A stretch of 64,000 nucleotides of DNA from Halarcobacter sp. (GTDB taxonomy: Bacteria > Campylobacterota > Campylobacteria > Campylobacterales > Arcobacteraceae). The position numbers were made by a program, and so were the translations under genes. The stretch covers positions 1 through 64,000 of the forward strand of contig JAQYVX010000007.1 of NCBI GenBank assembly GCA_030145305.1, given 5' to 3'. The notes beneath the pieces are model-generated. The model was not told where the DNA came from. It saw only the letters and a list, made by a program, of their open reading frames with translations, and searched no databases. The stretch's first letter is position 1; every line of letters starts with the position of its first letter. This document shows, in pieces, positions 51,232 through 59,844 of the stretch.

Positions 51232-53348
51232 AACTCCAATGTTCCTTCAATAGCAAAATTTGCTTTAGAATCAAGTTCCGCATGGGATAAAACAGCAACT
51301 TGCAATCCAAATTTTTCATATATTTCTGAAACTCTTTTTCTTAAAAGTGGATCTACTACCATCGCAATTTTACTAAAGCCTTTTGCTTCAACTAATTGAA
51401 GCAACTCTTTTGTTTTTGTTACAAGATTGTTAATCTCAGCAATGGATAACATTAGTTGAGAAACTCCATGTTGTTCTTGTAGTTTTCCAATAAATTGTTG
51501 CTCAATATCAGGTTTTATTGTAATAATATGAAGTGTATTATCACTATCTTTAAATCTATCTGTAATAAGTCTAAATAATTTACTTCTTACATGCTCTAAT
51601 AAAATATCTGGGGCTTTTGTAAACTCAGCAATATCAGCAATTGCTTCAATAATAGTTAGCATATCAACTATTGGTATTTTTTCATGAAGTAATTCTTTAC
51701 AAACTTTTAATAAAGAACCATATGAAGTAACTTTCATAGCCTCATCAACAACAATTGGGAAATCACTTTTAAGTCCTTCTACAATATCAACAATATCCTG
51801 TCTAGTGATAATATCTTCCGCGTGCTTTTTAATAATTTCTGAAATATGAGTTGAGATAATTGTAGGCGCATCTACAACTGTAAATCCTTTCATTAAAGCA
51901 TCTTCTTTCAAACCTTCTTCAATCCAAGTTGCAGCTAAATTAAATACAGGTTCTTTTACTTGGAGCCCTTTTAGTTTATGATTTCCTGCTCCACCCATAG
52001 CAAGAAGTTTGTTTATCTCAACTCTACCTTTTACTAAAGGTATTCTTTTTAAATAAAGTTGATATTCATTTGGAGGTAAATTTGCATCATCTGAAATTCT
52101 AATTTGGGGAATTACAAACCCTAATTCACTTGCAATTGTTTTTCTAATAGCTTTGATTTTATCAAGTAATTCAGAGTCACCTTGAACAAGTTGTAATAAT
52201 CTGATTCCTAGCTTTAACTCAAGGACTTCAAGCTTCATAATATTTTCCATAACTTGTTTTTCATTTGGTGCAGTAGTAGCTTGTTTTTTTCTATCTTTTA
52301 AATCTTGTATATTATCACCTGTTTGTGCAGATGCTTTTTCTGTACTTGGTTTAAAAAATCTTGTAACTACATTATCTTGATTATCATCAATCATATAAAT
52401 TGCATATCCAATAAATACCATTAAAAGACCCATGATTATTAGAATTCCACTTGGGAAGCCTGGAATAAATCCAAATAATATCATTCCAATACCAAGTAAA
52501 ATTAAAGATTTTGAATCTTTAATTAGTTGTGAAACTGCACTATTTGCAAACTTTTCTTCATCCATATTTGAACGAGTAATTATAATTGCTGTTGCAGTTG
52601 ATAGTATAAGTGCTGGAATTTGGGCAACTAGTCCATCACCAATTGTCAAAATTGTATATATTTCAGCACTTTGAGATACAGTCATATCATGTTGAAATAG
52701 CCCAATTAAAAGTCCACCAATTAAGTTTACTAATGTAATTATAATACCAGCAACAGCGTCACCTTTTACAAACTTAGAAGACCCATCCATGGCTCCATAG
52801 AAATTTGCTTCAGAGATTAACTCTTTTCTTCTTACTTGAGCTTGTATATCATCAATAAAACCTGCATTTAAATCGGCATCAATAGCCATCTGTTTTCCAG
52901 GCATAGAATCAAGAGTAAACCTTGCAGTTACTTCAGCAACCCTTGTCGCACCTTTTGTTACAACCATAAAATTAATAAGCACTAAGATAATAAAGACAAT
53001 AATACCAATAACCATATTTCCGCCAACAACAAAATCTCCAAAGGCTGAGATTATAGAACTAACGGCATCAGGACCATTGTGTCCTTCACTTAAAATAGAC
53101 CTAGTAGTAGCTATATTTAAAGATAGTCTAAAGAGAGCTAAAATAAGAATAATTGTAGGGAAAGTTGTTAAATCTGCTGGTTTTTGAATATATAAAGAAA
53201 TAAGTAAAATAAGCAAAGATAAAGATAAGGAGATTATCAAAAAGAAATCTAATGCACCTTTTGGTAAAGGGATTATAATAATAGTAAGTATTGCTACAAA
53301 TATTGCAACAACAAATAAGTCTTTTGAAAAAATCTTTCTTAAATTCAT
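51228..53348 (-). CDS. flhA: Flagellar export apparatus protein FlhA (706 aa)
   Basis: Core membrane component of the flagellar type III secretion gate. The N-terminal half has about eight membrane segments with family blocks (PLPKGALDFFLIISLSLS, FPTIILILALFRLSLNIATTR and FTLDSMPGKQMAIDADLNAG, each given up to 20 residues or as part) and the FHIPEP loop around RVAEVTARFTLDSMPGKQ. The C-terminal cytoplasmic domain (from about residue 350) binds chaperone-substrate complexes. Length is typical (about 690-730 aa). It starts 16 bp after flgL, and its stop overlaps batD. Confidence 0.97.
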   Translation of the reverse strand: MNLRKIFSKDLFVVAIFVAILTIIIIPLPKGALDFFLIISLSLSLLILLISLYIQKPADLTTFPTIILILALFRLSLNIATTRSILSEGHNGPDAVSSIISAFGDFVVGGNMVIGIIVFIILVLINFMVVTKGATRVAEVTARFTLDSMPGKQMAIDADLNAGFIDDIQAQVRRKELISEANFYGAMDGSSKFVKGDAVAGIIITLVNLIGGLLIGLFQHDMTVSQSAEIYTILTIGDGLVAQIPALILSTATAIIITRSNMDEEKFANSAVSQLIKDSKSLILLGIGMILFGFIPGFPSGILIIMGLLMVFIGYAIYMIDDNQDNVVTRFFKPSTEKASAQTGDNIQDLKDRKKQATTAPNEKQVMENIMKLEVLELKLGIRLLQLVQGDSELLDKIKAIRKTIASELGFVIPQIRISDDANLPPNEYQLYLKRIPLVKGRVEINKLLAMGGAGNHKLKGLQVKEPVFNLAATWIEEGLKEDALMKGFTVVDAPTIISTHISEIIKKHAEDIITRQDIVDIVEGLKSDFPIVVDEAMKVTSYGSLLKVCKELLHEKIPIVDMLTIIEAIADIAEFTKAPDILLEHVRSKLFRLITDRFKDSDNTLHIITIKPDIEQQFIGKLQEQHGVSQLMLSIAEINNLVTKTKELLQLVEAKGFSKIAMVVDPLLRKRVSEIYEKFGLQVAVLSHAELDSKANFAIEGTLEF

Positions 53349-53364
53349 CTAATACTATAAATAT

Positions 53365-54711
53365 TTATCTAATAAAATTAACTAGTGACAATTCGTTCAT
53401 TTTGTTAATTGTCGAATATAAGGCTGTATATGTAAGCTCTAAAGCTTTTGCTTCAACAGCTACTTTTGATAAATCAGCAGCTCCAATTTCTTGAGATAAA
53501 ATATTAAACTGTGTTAGTTTTGTACTAACTCTATCTAAGGAAATCTCAAAAACTTTATTTCTTCCACCAAGTTTTGCATGTCCTGTATTTACAGCATCAA
53601 AAGCTTCTGAAATTTCATCAAGACTTTCTCCTAAACTAGCTTTAGCTTCTTGTGTTGACACTGCATTTCCAAGAGAGTCTACTTGATTTAAAGCATTAAT
53701 TATTTTGTCTAAAGTGTCAAAAATGTTTACTTTAGCTTCAAACTTTGTTCCATCTTCATTTGGTGTTGTAATTTGAAATGCTTTATCTGTACCAATACTA
53801 ATTGGTCTCACTTCAGAAGTAGCATTCCCATCTTCATCATATTTTACAAGCTGTGTTATTACTCCTAATGTTGAAGGAGATTCAGAGGAGGGATCATTCG
53901 CAGGAACAGTCACACTATAAGTATAAGGACCTGTTCCGGGTATAAGAGCTAAAGTATTCCCTTTTCCATCTTCTAATTCTGTATTAGCTGAATTAAAAGT
54001 CCATACTGTACCTTTTTCATCAATTAAAGATTCTGTTCCTAAAAGACCTATTGTTTGCAATTGCGTTGAATTAACACTAGCTTTCATTTTCCATTCGTAG
54101 CCATCTTGATCAATAATTCTCTCATTTGCATCAAATTCTAGTGTTTCATTTTTTAATGCACTACTTGAAGTATGCATAAAAGTTTCAAAACCTGTAACTC
54201 CTCTTTCTCGATAAGAACCCTCTTCAACAGCAATCTTTCTTAAAAAACCATCGCCATTGTAACGTATGCTCCCATCACTATTTTTACTAAATGCTTTTAC
54301 TTGAGTATCTGAACCTGAATACAAATATTCACCCTCAACTTGTTGATTAGCAAAATCATAAAGATTTTCTCTAACTCCCACCAAATTGACAGCAATAGCA
54401 GCTCTTGCTTCAATACTTGTTGTATCATTTAGGGCTTTTTGAACTTCTACTTTTGTATAAGTTAATAAGTTTTTTATTTCTGATAATGTTGAATCTGAAA
54501 CATTATTTTGAGCATTTGTTTTTTCGATTTGAACTTTAAGACCGTTATAAACATTAATCTTATCATCCACATAGATTTCTCTTGTATACAAATTCGCATC
54601 ATCACTACCTTGTTGTAGCTTTTTACCTGTACTCATTTGATATGAAATTCTTTGTTGTTCATTATCAAGATTACTTAATCTAAATAATGTTTCTTGAGTT
54701 GACCTAATCAT
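53365..54711 (-). CDS. flgL: Flagellar hook-filament junction protein FlgL (448 aa)
   Basis: HAP3, which joins hook and filament. It has the flagellin-like N-terminal helix MIRSTQETLFRLSNLDNEQQRISYQMSTGKKL (in parts: TLFRLSNLDNEQQRISYQMS) and a C-terminal coiled region (LTQFNILSQEIGAADLSKVAVEAKALELTYTALYST, in parts) ending INKMNELSLVNFI. The central 200-residue region is beta-rich and probably surface-exposed. At 448 aa it is longer than the enteric protein (about 317 aa) and shorter than C. jejuni FlgL (about 750 aa). Its ATG overlaps the fliI stop by 4 bp. Confidence 0.9.
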   Translation of the reverse strand: MIRSTQETLFRLSNLDNEQQRISYQMSTGKKLQQGSDDANLYTREIYVDDKINVYNGLKVQIEKTNAQNNVSDSTLSEIKNLLTYTKVEVQKALNDTTSIEARAAIAVNLVGVRENLYDFANQQVEGEYLYSGSDTQVKAFSKNSDGSIRYNGDGFLRKIAVEEGSYRERGVTGFETFMHTSSSALKNETLEFDANERIIDQDGYEWKMKASVNSTQLQTIGLLGTESLIDEKGTVWTFNSANTELEDGKGNTLALIPGTGPYTYSVTVPANDPSSESPSTLGVITQLVKYDEDGNATSEVRPISIGTDKAFQITTPNEDGTKFEAKVNIFDTLDKIINALNQVDSLGNAVSTQEAKASLGESLDEISEAFDAVNTGHAKLGGRNKVFEISLDRVSTKLTQFNILSQEIGAADLSKVAVEAKALELTYTALYSTINKMNELSLVNFIR

Positions 54712-56012
54712 TGGAATACTCCTTTAAACTTATTTACAATTTCGCTATAACTGTAATGTTCTTTCATGCTTTGTGTTAAAAATTCTCTTATTTTTTCTTT
54801 TTTTGCTAAGGCATCATCAAGCTCTAAATCCATTCCTGCTTTATATGCACCAACACGAACTAAAACTTCATTTTCTTTTATCATAGATAATATCCTTTTT
54901 AGCTTTAAAAAGTAATTATAATGCTCATCATCAACTACTTTATCCATAACTCTCGAAGCTGATTTTAATATATTTATTGGGGGATAAAAGCCTTGTTCTG
55001 TTAAATCTCTAGTTAAAACAATATGTCCATCTAAGATGGATCTACTTTGATCAGCAATAGGATCATTCATATCATCTCCATCCACTAAAACTGTAAAAAA
55101 TGCGGTAATTGAGCCTTTTGCATTATTCCCTGCTCTTTCCATTAGTTGTGGCAACAAAGCAAAAACAGAAGGTGGATATCCACGGCTTACAGGTGGTTCT
55201 CCTGTGCTTAAACCTATTTCTCTTTGTGCCATAGCAAATCTTGTGACAGAATCCATCATTAAAAGAACATCATGTCCTTTATCTCTAAAAAACTCTGCTA
55301 TTGCCATTGCAGTGAAGGCTCCATATTTTCTCATTAAAGCTGATTCATCTGAAGTTGCGGCAACTATTATTGTATTTTCTAAATCATCATTTAAATTATA
55401 ATGAATAAACTCAGGAATTTCACGTCCACGTTCACCAATTAAAGCAACAACTTTTATTTGTGCTTCGCAACCTTTTACAATCATTCCCATTAAAGTTGAT
55501 TTACCAACTCCTGAACCTGCAAAGATACCTACTTTTTGACCTTTCCCTGAAGTTAACATCGAATCTATTGCTTTTACCCCAGTTGAAAATCTTTCATCAA
55601 TTATACCTCTTTCAAGTGCTGGCATGGAGAGCTTATTTATAGCAGAAGTCTCTTCTAAATCTTTTATCTTTCCTCTATCATCAATTGGCTCTCCTAAAGC
55701 ATCTACAACTCTACCTAAAAGTCCATATCCAGCTTTTACAGAAAGCCCTTCTTTTTGTAAATAGACTTTATCATAAATTCTGAACCCTTCAATAAAAGAA
55801 AAAGGGACTATTGTAAAATCTCCTGCTTCAATTGAAGCTACCATTCCTAAAACTGTAGATATATGGTCTTGTGATTCTATTTTTACAATATCTCCAATTG
55901 CAACTTCAATACCCACAGCCTTAATTGTCGTAGAAGAAATATGTTTTATACGCCCAAAGGGAATAGATAAATTTGTAGAATCAATACTAGCTAAAAGTGA
56001 ATCAATATCCAT
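54708..56012 (-). CDS. fliI: Flagellum-specific ATPase FliI (434 aa)
   Basis: F1-beta-like ATPase that delivers export substrates to the gate. It has Walker A AGSGVGKS at residues 165-172, Walker B VLLMMDSVTRFAMAQREIGL (about 245-264), and the PSVFALLPQLMERAG block. Full length for the family. It overlaps flgL and follows the TPR protein by 2 bp. FliH and FliJ are not adjacent. Confidence 0.96.
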   Translation of the reverse strand: MDIDSLLASIDSTNLSIPFGRIKHISSTTIKAVGIEVAIGDIVKIESQDHISTVLGMVASIEAGDFTIVPFSFIEGFRIYDKVYLQKEGLSVKAGYGLLGRVVDALGEPIDDRGKIKDLEETSAINKLSMPALERGIIDERFSTGVKAIDSMLTSGKGQKVGIFAGSGVGKSTLMGMIVKGCEAQIKVVALIGERGREIPEFIHYNLNDDLENTIIVAATSDESALMRKYGAFTAMAIAEFFRDKGHDVLLMMDSVTRFAMAQREIGLSTGEPPVSRGYPPSVFALLPQLMERAGNNAKGSITAFFTVLVDGDDMNDPIADQSRSILDGHIVLTRDLTEQGFYPPINILKSASRVMDKVVDDEHYNYFLKLKRILSMIKENEVLVRVGAYKAGMDLELDDALAKKEKIREFLTQSMKEHYSYSEIVNKFKGVFQ

Positions 56013-56014
56013 AT

Positions 56015-58009
56015 TTACATCTCATCACACATCTTTTTATATAAACTATTTTTTGTGTCTTCCACTGCTTTACATTTATTTATAAATTCTTCTTTTTTTA
56101 TATTATTATCAAACTCTTCATATAGTCTTATAATCTCATAATAAGTATGAGCTAAATCATTTGGTTTAATTCTTCTTGAATATTCTAAAGCTCCTAAAAG
56201 GAGTTCCAAGGCTTTTTGATTATTATTATTTGTTTGTTCAATTCTTGCTAAAGCTATTTCTACAAAAGGGGAATAAATATAAGCATCTGTTTCTTTTTGT
56301 TTTTTATATAATTTTTTCAATATTTTATCTGCTTCATTCATTAAATCTTTTTTTATTAAATACAAGTAATAATTATAATAAAAATCTATTATTAAAGGAT
56401 TTTTTTCATTTTGCTTTATAAAATTTTGATTGGTATAAGCATAATTATAATATTTATCTAAAGCAACTGAATCATTTTTTTCAGTTAAGACCAAAAATCT
56501 ATATAAGAACTCTTTACTTAAAACCTCTTTGTCATCTACCATTTCTACTTTATAAGAAAAATTCTCTGCTTCATTATATTTTTTTAAAGCCAAGGCCATT
56601 CTTTCCATATATAAATATATATTTGGATCTCTACTTGTATTAAAAGTGTCTTTTAATAGTAAATATCCTTTTTCATAAGGAACCTCAATCAAGCATTCAA
56701 AAAACTTATATTTTGTTTTTTCATCTTCCACTAAAAGTTCTAAGGTTTCATTTCGTGAAGATTGTAAAGCTTTATTAAGTAAAAAACATTTTCCTGCTCT
56801 TAAATAGTCTTCTATCATTTGAATATTTACTTCATCAAATATTGATTCAACGGACTCATATCCAAATCTATTTGCAATGGTGTGAGAAATTTTTCTATAA
56901 ATTTTCTTAGATTTTAAGATAATATCAAATTTTTTTTGTACTTTATCATTTAAAAGCTCTTGCAATAAAATTTTTTGTTGCATGGATTCAGAATCTGGAT
57001 ATTTTGTAGCTAAAAGTGCTGGAGGTATTATTCTTTGTCTCATTAATATTTCATCCAAATACATCTTAGATTTTTGAAAAAACATTCCATTTGGATAATC
57101 ATTAAGTATATCTTTATATAATTCTTTTGCTTCAAGCAAATATTTGTCAGTTCTATCATACATTTCCATATAAGTATTTGCTAATTTAAATTTAAAATCT
57201 TCAATAGCGCTTGGTTTACTAGTTCTTTTTAATAACTCTTTCAAGATTTCAACTGCAAATTCAGGCATTCCTACTCGTATTAGCCTATTTACTTTTTCTA
57301 AAGCTAGGTATGAATCTTGAGCATAATAATCCATATTTTTCTTTAATACCTTTGATATCAATTCATAGGCTTTATCTTTTTTACCATCTAAAATATAAAC
57401 ATCAAAAAGCTCATCTGCAACTAAGGTTGCTACTAAAACATCGGTTGTTTCAGTTAATATTTTATAAAGAACTGTTGTTGCTTTATTAAAAGAACCTTGG
57501 TGTTTATAAATTTTTGCTAAATATATTTTTCCATACGCTTTTGTGATTTTATTATCAAAATTATTTATTATAATATTTGCAAAGTATATAGCATCATTTG
57601 CTTTATTTGTATTAAGCTTTAATTCAATTAAAACCATATATGCTAAAGCTAAGTCCTCTTCATGAATTTTTGAATCATTTATAGCACTTTCTAGCTCTTT
57701 TGAGGCTTCGAGAATTAATCTCTTTGATTTTTTCTTTACAGTTAATTCTGAATGAAGAATAACTAAATCAGAATCTAATAATTTTATTTTGTTTTGATTT
57801 TTAAAAGCTTCTAATTGACTAAAAGCTTCATCAATTTTACCCTCTTTAGATAGCATCTTAATCTGCTTTATTAATTCAAAGCCATCTGTTATTTCTTGTG
57901 TTCTTTTTTGAGATATTTGATTGCCTGAGGAATCAATAAACCCATAATAGAAATCTTTTTTTGCATATACAAAAGATATTAATAATATACAAATAAATAA
58001 TACTCTCAA
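56015..58009 (-). CDS. Exported TPR protein in the flagellar array, PflA-like candidate (664 aa)
   Basis: A signal peptide (MRVLFICILLISFVYA) is followed by a long series of helical pairs typical of tetratricopeptide/SEL1-type repeats (for example ALAYMVLIELKLNTNKANDAIYFA, KAYGKIYLAKIYKHQGSFNKA, FKLANTYMEMYDRTDKYLLEAKELYKD). No enzymatic motif is seen. The gene is wedged between flhB (4 bp) and fliI (2 bp). In Campylobacter and Helicobacter a periplasmic TPR protein, PflA, builds the extra motor disk structures, so PflA-like is the best guess. The size (664 versus about 790 aa) and lack of alignable sequence leave this open. Confidence 0.6.
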   Translation of the reverse strand: MRVLFICILLISFVYAKKDFYYGFIDSSGNQISQKRTQEITDGFELIKQIKMLSKEGKIDEAFSQLEAFKNQNKIKLLDSDLVILHSELTVKKKSKRLILEASKELESAINDSKIHEEDLALAYMVLIELKLNTNKANDAIYFANIIINNFDNKITKAYGKIYLAKIYKHQGSFNKATTVLYKILTETTDVLVATLVADELFDVYILDGKKDKAYELISKVLKKNMDYYAQDSYLALEKVNRLIRVGMPEFAVEILKELLKRTSKPSAIEDFKFKLANTYMEMYDRTDKYLLEAKELYKDILNDYPNGMFFQKSKMYLDEILMRQRIIPPALLATKYPDSESMQQKILLQELLNDKVQKKFDIILKSKKIYRKISHTIANRFGYESVESIFDEVNIQMIEDYLRAGKCFLLNKALQSSRNETLELLVEDEKTKYKFFECLIEVPYEKGYLLLKDTFNTSRDPNIYLYMERMALALKKYNEAENFSYKVEMVDDKEVLSKEFLYRFLVLTEKNDSVALDKYYNYAYTNQNFIKQNEKNPLIIDFYYNYYLYLIKKDLMNEADKILKKLYKKQKETDAYIYSPFVEIALARIEQTNNNNQKALELLLGALEYSRRIKPNDLAHTYYEIIRLYEEFDNNIKKEEFINKCKAVEDTKNSLYKKMCDEM

Positions 58010-58013
58010 AAAA

Positions 58014-59072
58014 TCACCTTCTTTTTTTCTTTTTTAATTCATAAACATAAGAAAAAATCTCTGCTAAAGCTTTATAAAATTCACTTGGAATTTCTTGATC
58101 AACTTCTATTTGAGAATAAATAGATCTAGCTAATGCAGGGTTTTCTATTATTGGAATATCATTTTCTCTTGCAATATCTTTGATTTTTAATGCAATAAAA
58201 TCAATTCCTTTTGCCACAATTGTAGGAGCACTATTCTTCTCATTATCATACTTCATAGCAACTGCATAATGCGTTGGGTTTGTAATAACAACATCTGCAT
58301 CAGGAACATCTGACATCATCCTCTTTTGCGCCATTTGCATTTGAATTTTTCTAATTCGTCCTTTTACTTGAGGATCCCCATCCATATTCTTATATTCATC
58401 TTTAATCTCTTGCTTACTCATTTTAAGAGATTTGAAATAATAATGTCTTGTAAAATAAAAATCCATTATAGCAAAAATTATTATAATTAAGAGTATAGCT
58501 GATAAAAAGTACCCTGTTAACTGAATAATTGCAGCTATTGTAGCTGGCAACTCTTTATCCATCATTGATAAAAAAGCTTTATATGTAAAAATAAAAAGAA
58601 GAAACATGACAACAACAATAATTAATAATTTCATTGTTAACTTTAATGCTTCTAAGGCTTTTTTAGGACCAAAAATATTTTTTGCTCCTTTTATTGGATC
58701 TAATTTTGCTAAATCTATTTTTAAAGGAGTTGCAATAAATCCAAATTGAGTCCAGTTTGTTATTAAAGCTAAAATTATTACTATAATAAAAATTGGCATT
58801 AAGGAAATAAGAAGAGTTATTACAGTTGTATAGCCTATTTCATAGAGGGTATTTTCACTCATATCTTCACCAATAAAAGTATATGAATATAAAAAAAGTT
58901 TTATTATCTGGTTTAAAGCGGGACCTGAAAAAAATAAAAGATATAAAGAACCAAAAAACAAAATTGCAGCACCAGTAACTTCCATTGATTTTGAAACATT
59001 ACCCTCTTTTTTTGCATCTTCTACTTTTTTATCGGTGGGTTCTTCGGTTTTTTCTTCTTCATCACCAGCCAT
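58014..59072 (-). CDS. flhB: Flagellar export switch protein FlhB (352 aa)
   Basis: Membrane export component that switches substrate specificity after hook completion. The N-terminal segment has the family start (DEEEKTEEPTDKKVEDAKKEG), four membrane segments (about residues 32-60, 83-105, 140-165, 180-205) and the autocleavage NPTH at 265-268. Length is typical. It starts 22 bp after fliR and is followed by the TPR protein. Confidence 0.97.
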   Translation of the reverse strand: MAGDEEEKTEEPTDKKVEDAKKEGNVSKSMEVTGAAILFFGSLYLLFFSGPALNQIIKLFLYSYTFIGEDMSENTLYEIGYTTVITLLISLMPIFIIVIILALITNWTQFGFIATPLKIDLAKLDPIKGAKNIFGPKKALEALKLTMKLLIIVVVMFLLFIFTYKAFLSMMDKELPATIAAIIQLTGYFLSAILLIIIIFAIMDFYFTRHYYFKSLKMSKQEIKDEYKNMDGDPQVKGRIRKIQMQMAQKRMMSDVPDADVVITNPTHYAVAMKYDNEKNSAPTIVAKGIDFIALKIKDIARENDIPIIENPALARSIYSQIEVDQEIPSEFYKALAEIFSYVYELKKKKRR

Positions 59073-59094
59073 TTATCTCTCCAACTTTTTAATC

Positions 59095-59844
59095 TTATTG
59101 AAACTTCATAATCATATAATTTGTAAAACTTTCTGTAAATACTTCCATTCCAACTATCAAAAATAAAAATATTAAAGCAAATTTTAGCTGGAATGTAATT
59201 ACAAATGGTGAAAAAGAAGGCATGGACTTTGTTCCATATCCGTAATATATATCCATAATAAAGCCAACAAAAAATAAAGGCAAGGCAAAAGCAAAGGCAA
59301 AAGCAAACATTCTTTTTATTTCATCAATTGCAATTTGAATACCATCATATGAAAAAATATCAAAAGTTCCTAAATGAATCATTGAAAAACTTTTTGATAG
59401 TATTACAATGGTCATTTCATACATTCCTGTTTCAAAAAATATCATCAAAGCAATCCAATATAAAAGTCTTGAAACTAAACCTTCATTTGAACCAGTTGCA
59501 GGGTCAAACATACTAGCCATAGACAAAGCAGTTGAATAGCCAATAAAATCTCCTATGATTCTCACCGCAGCAAAAATTACATTTAAAAACATTGCAGCAA
59601 CAAAACCTAAAGTAATTTCACTTATGAGTGCTAAAATAAACTCTTCTTGAGAAAAAGTATTTTGAATTTGTATTAAAGGGAAAAGAAAAACTGTTAAATA
59701 AAAAGCAAAAACAATTCTTATTGTTCCACTAATTGCACTATGACCAAAAACTGGCATAAAAGCAACAAAGGCTATTAGTCTTGCTAATAATAAAAGAAAT
59801 GTATAAAGTGTTTCTTCATTTAGAAGTGATATTAATTCTTGCAT
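59095..59844 (-). CDS. fliR: Flagellar biosynthesis protein FliR (249 aa)
   Basis: Membrane component of the flagellar export gate, usually assembled with FliP and FliQ. Six hydrophobic stretches are present, and the sequence carries FliR-like blocks (FLLLLARLIAFVAFMPVFGH at the start, FIGYSTALSMASMFDPATGSN in the middle, in two parts). Length is typical (about 250-260 aa). It starts one base after the fliK stop. FliP and FliQ are not in the window. Confidence 0.95.
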   Translation of the reverse strand: MQELISLLNEETLYTFLLLLARLIAFVAFMPVFGHSAISGTIRIVFAFYLTVFLFPLIQIQNTFSQEEFILALISEITLGFVAAMFLNVIFAAVRIIGDFIGYSTALSMASMFDPATGSNEGLVSRLLYWIALMIFFETGMYEMTIVILSKSFSMIHLGTFDIFSYDGIQIAIDEIKRMFAFAFAFALPLFFVGFIMDIYYGYGTKSMPSFSPFVITFQLKFALIFLFLIVGMEVFTESFTNYMIMKFQ

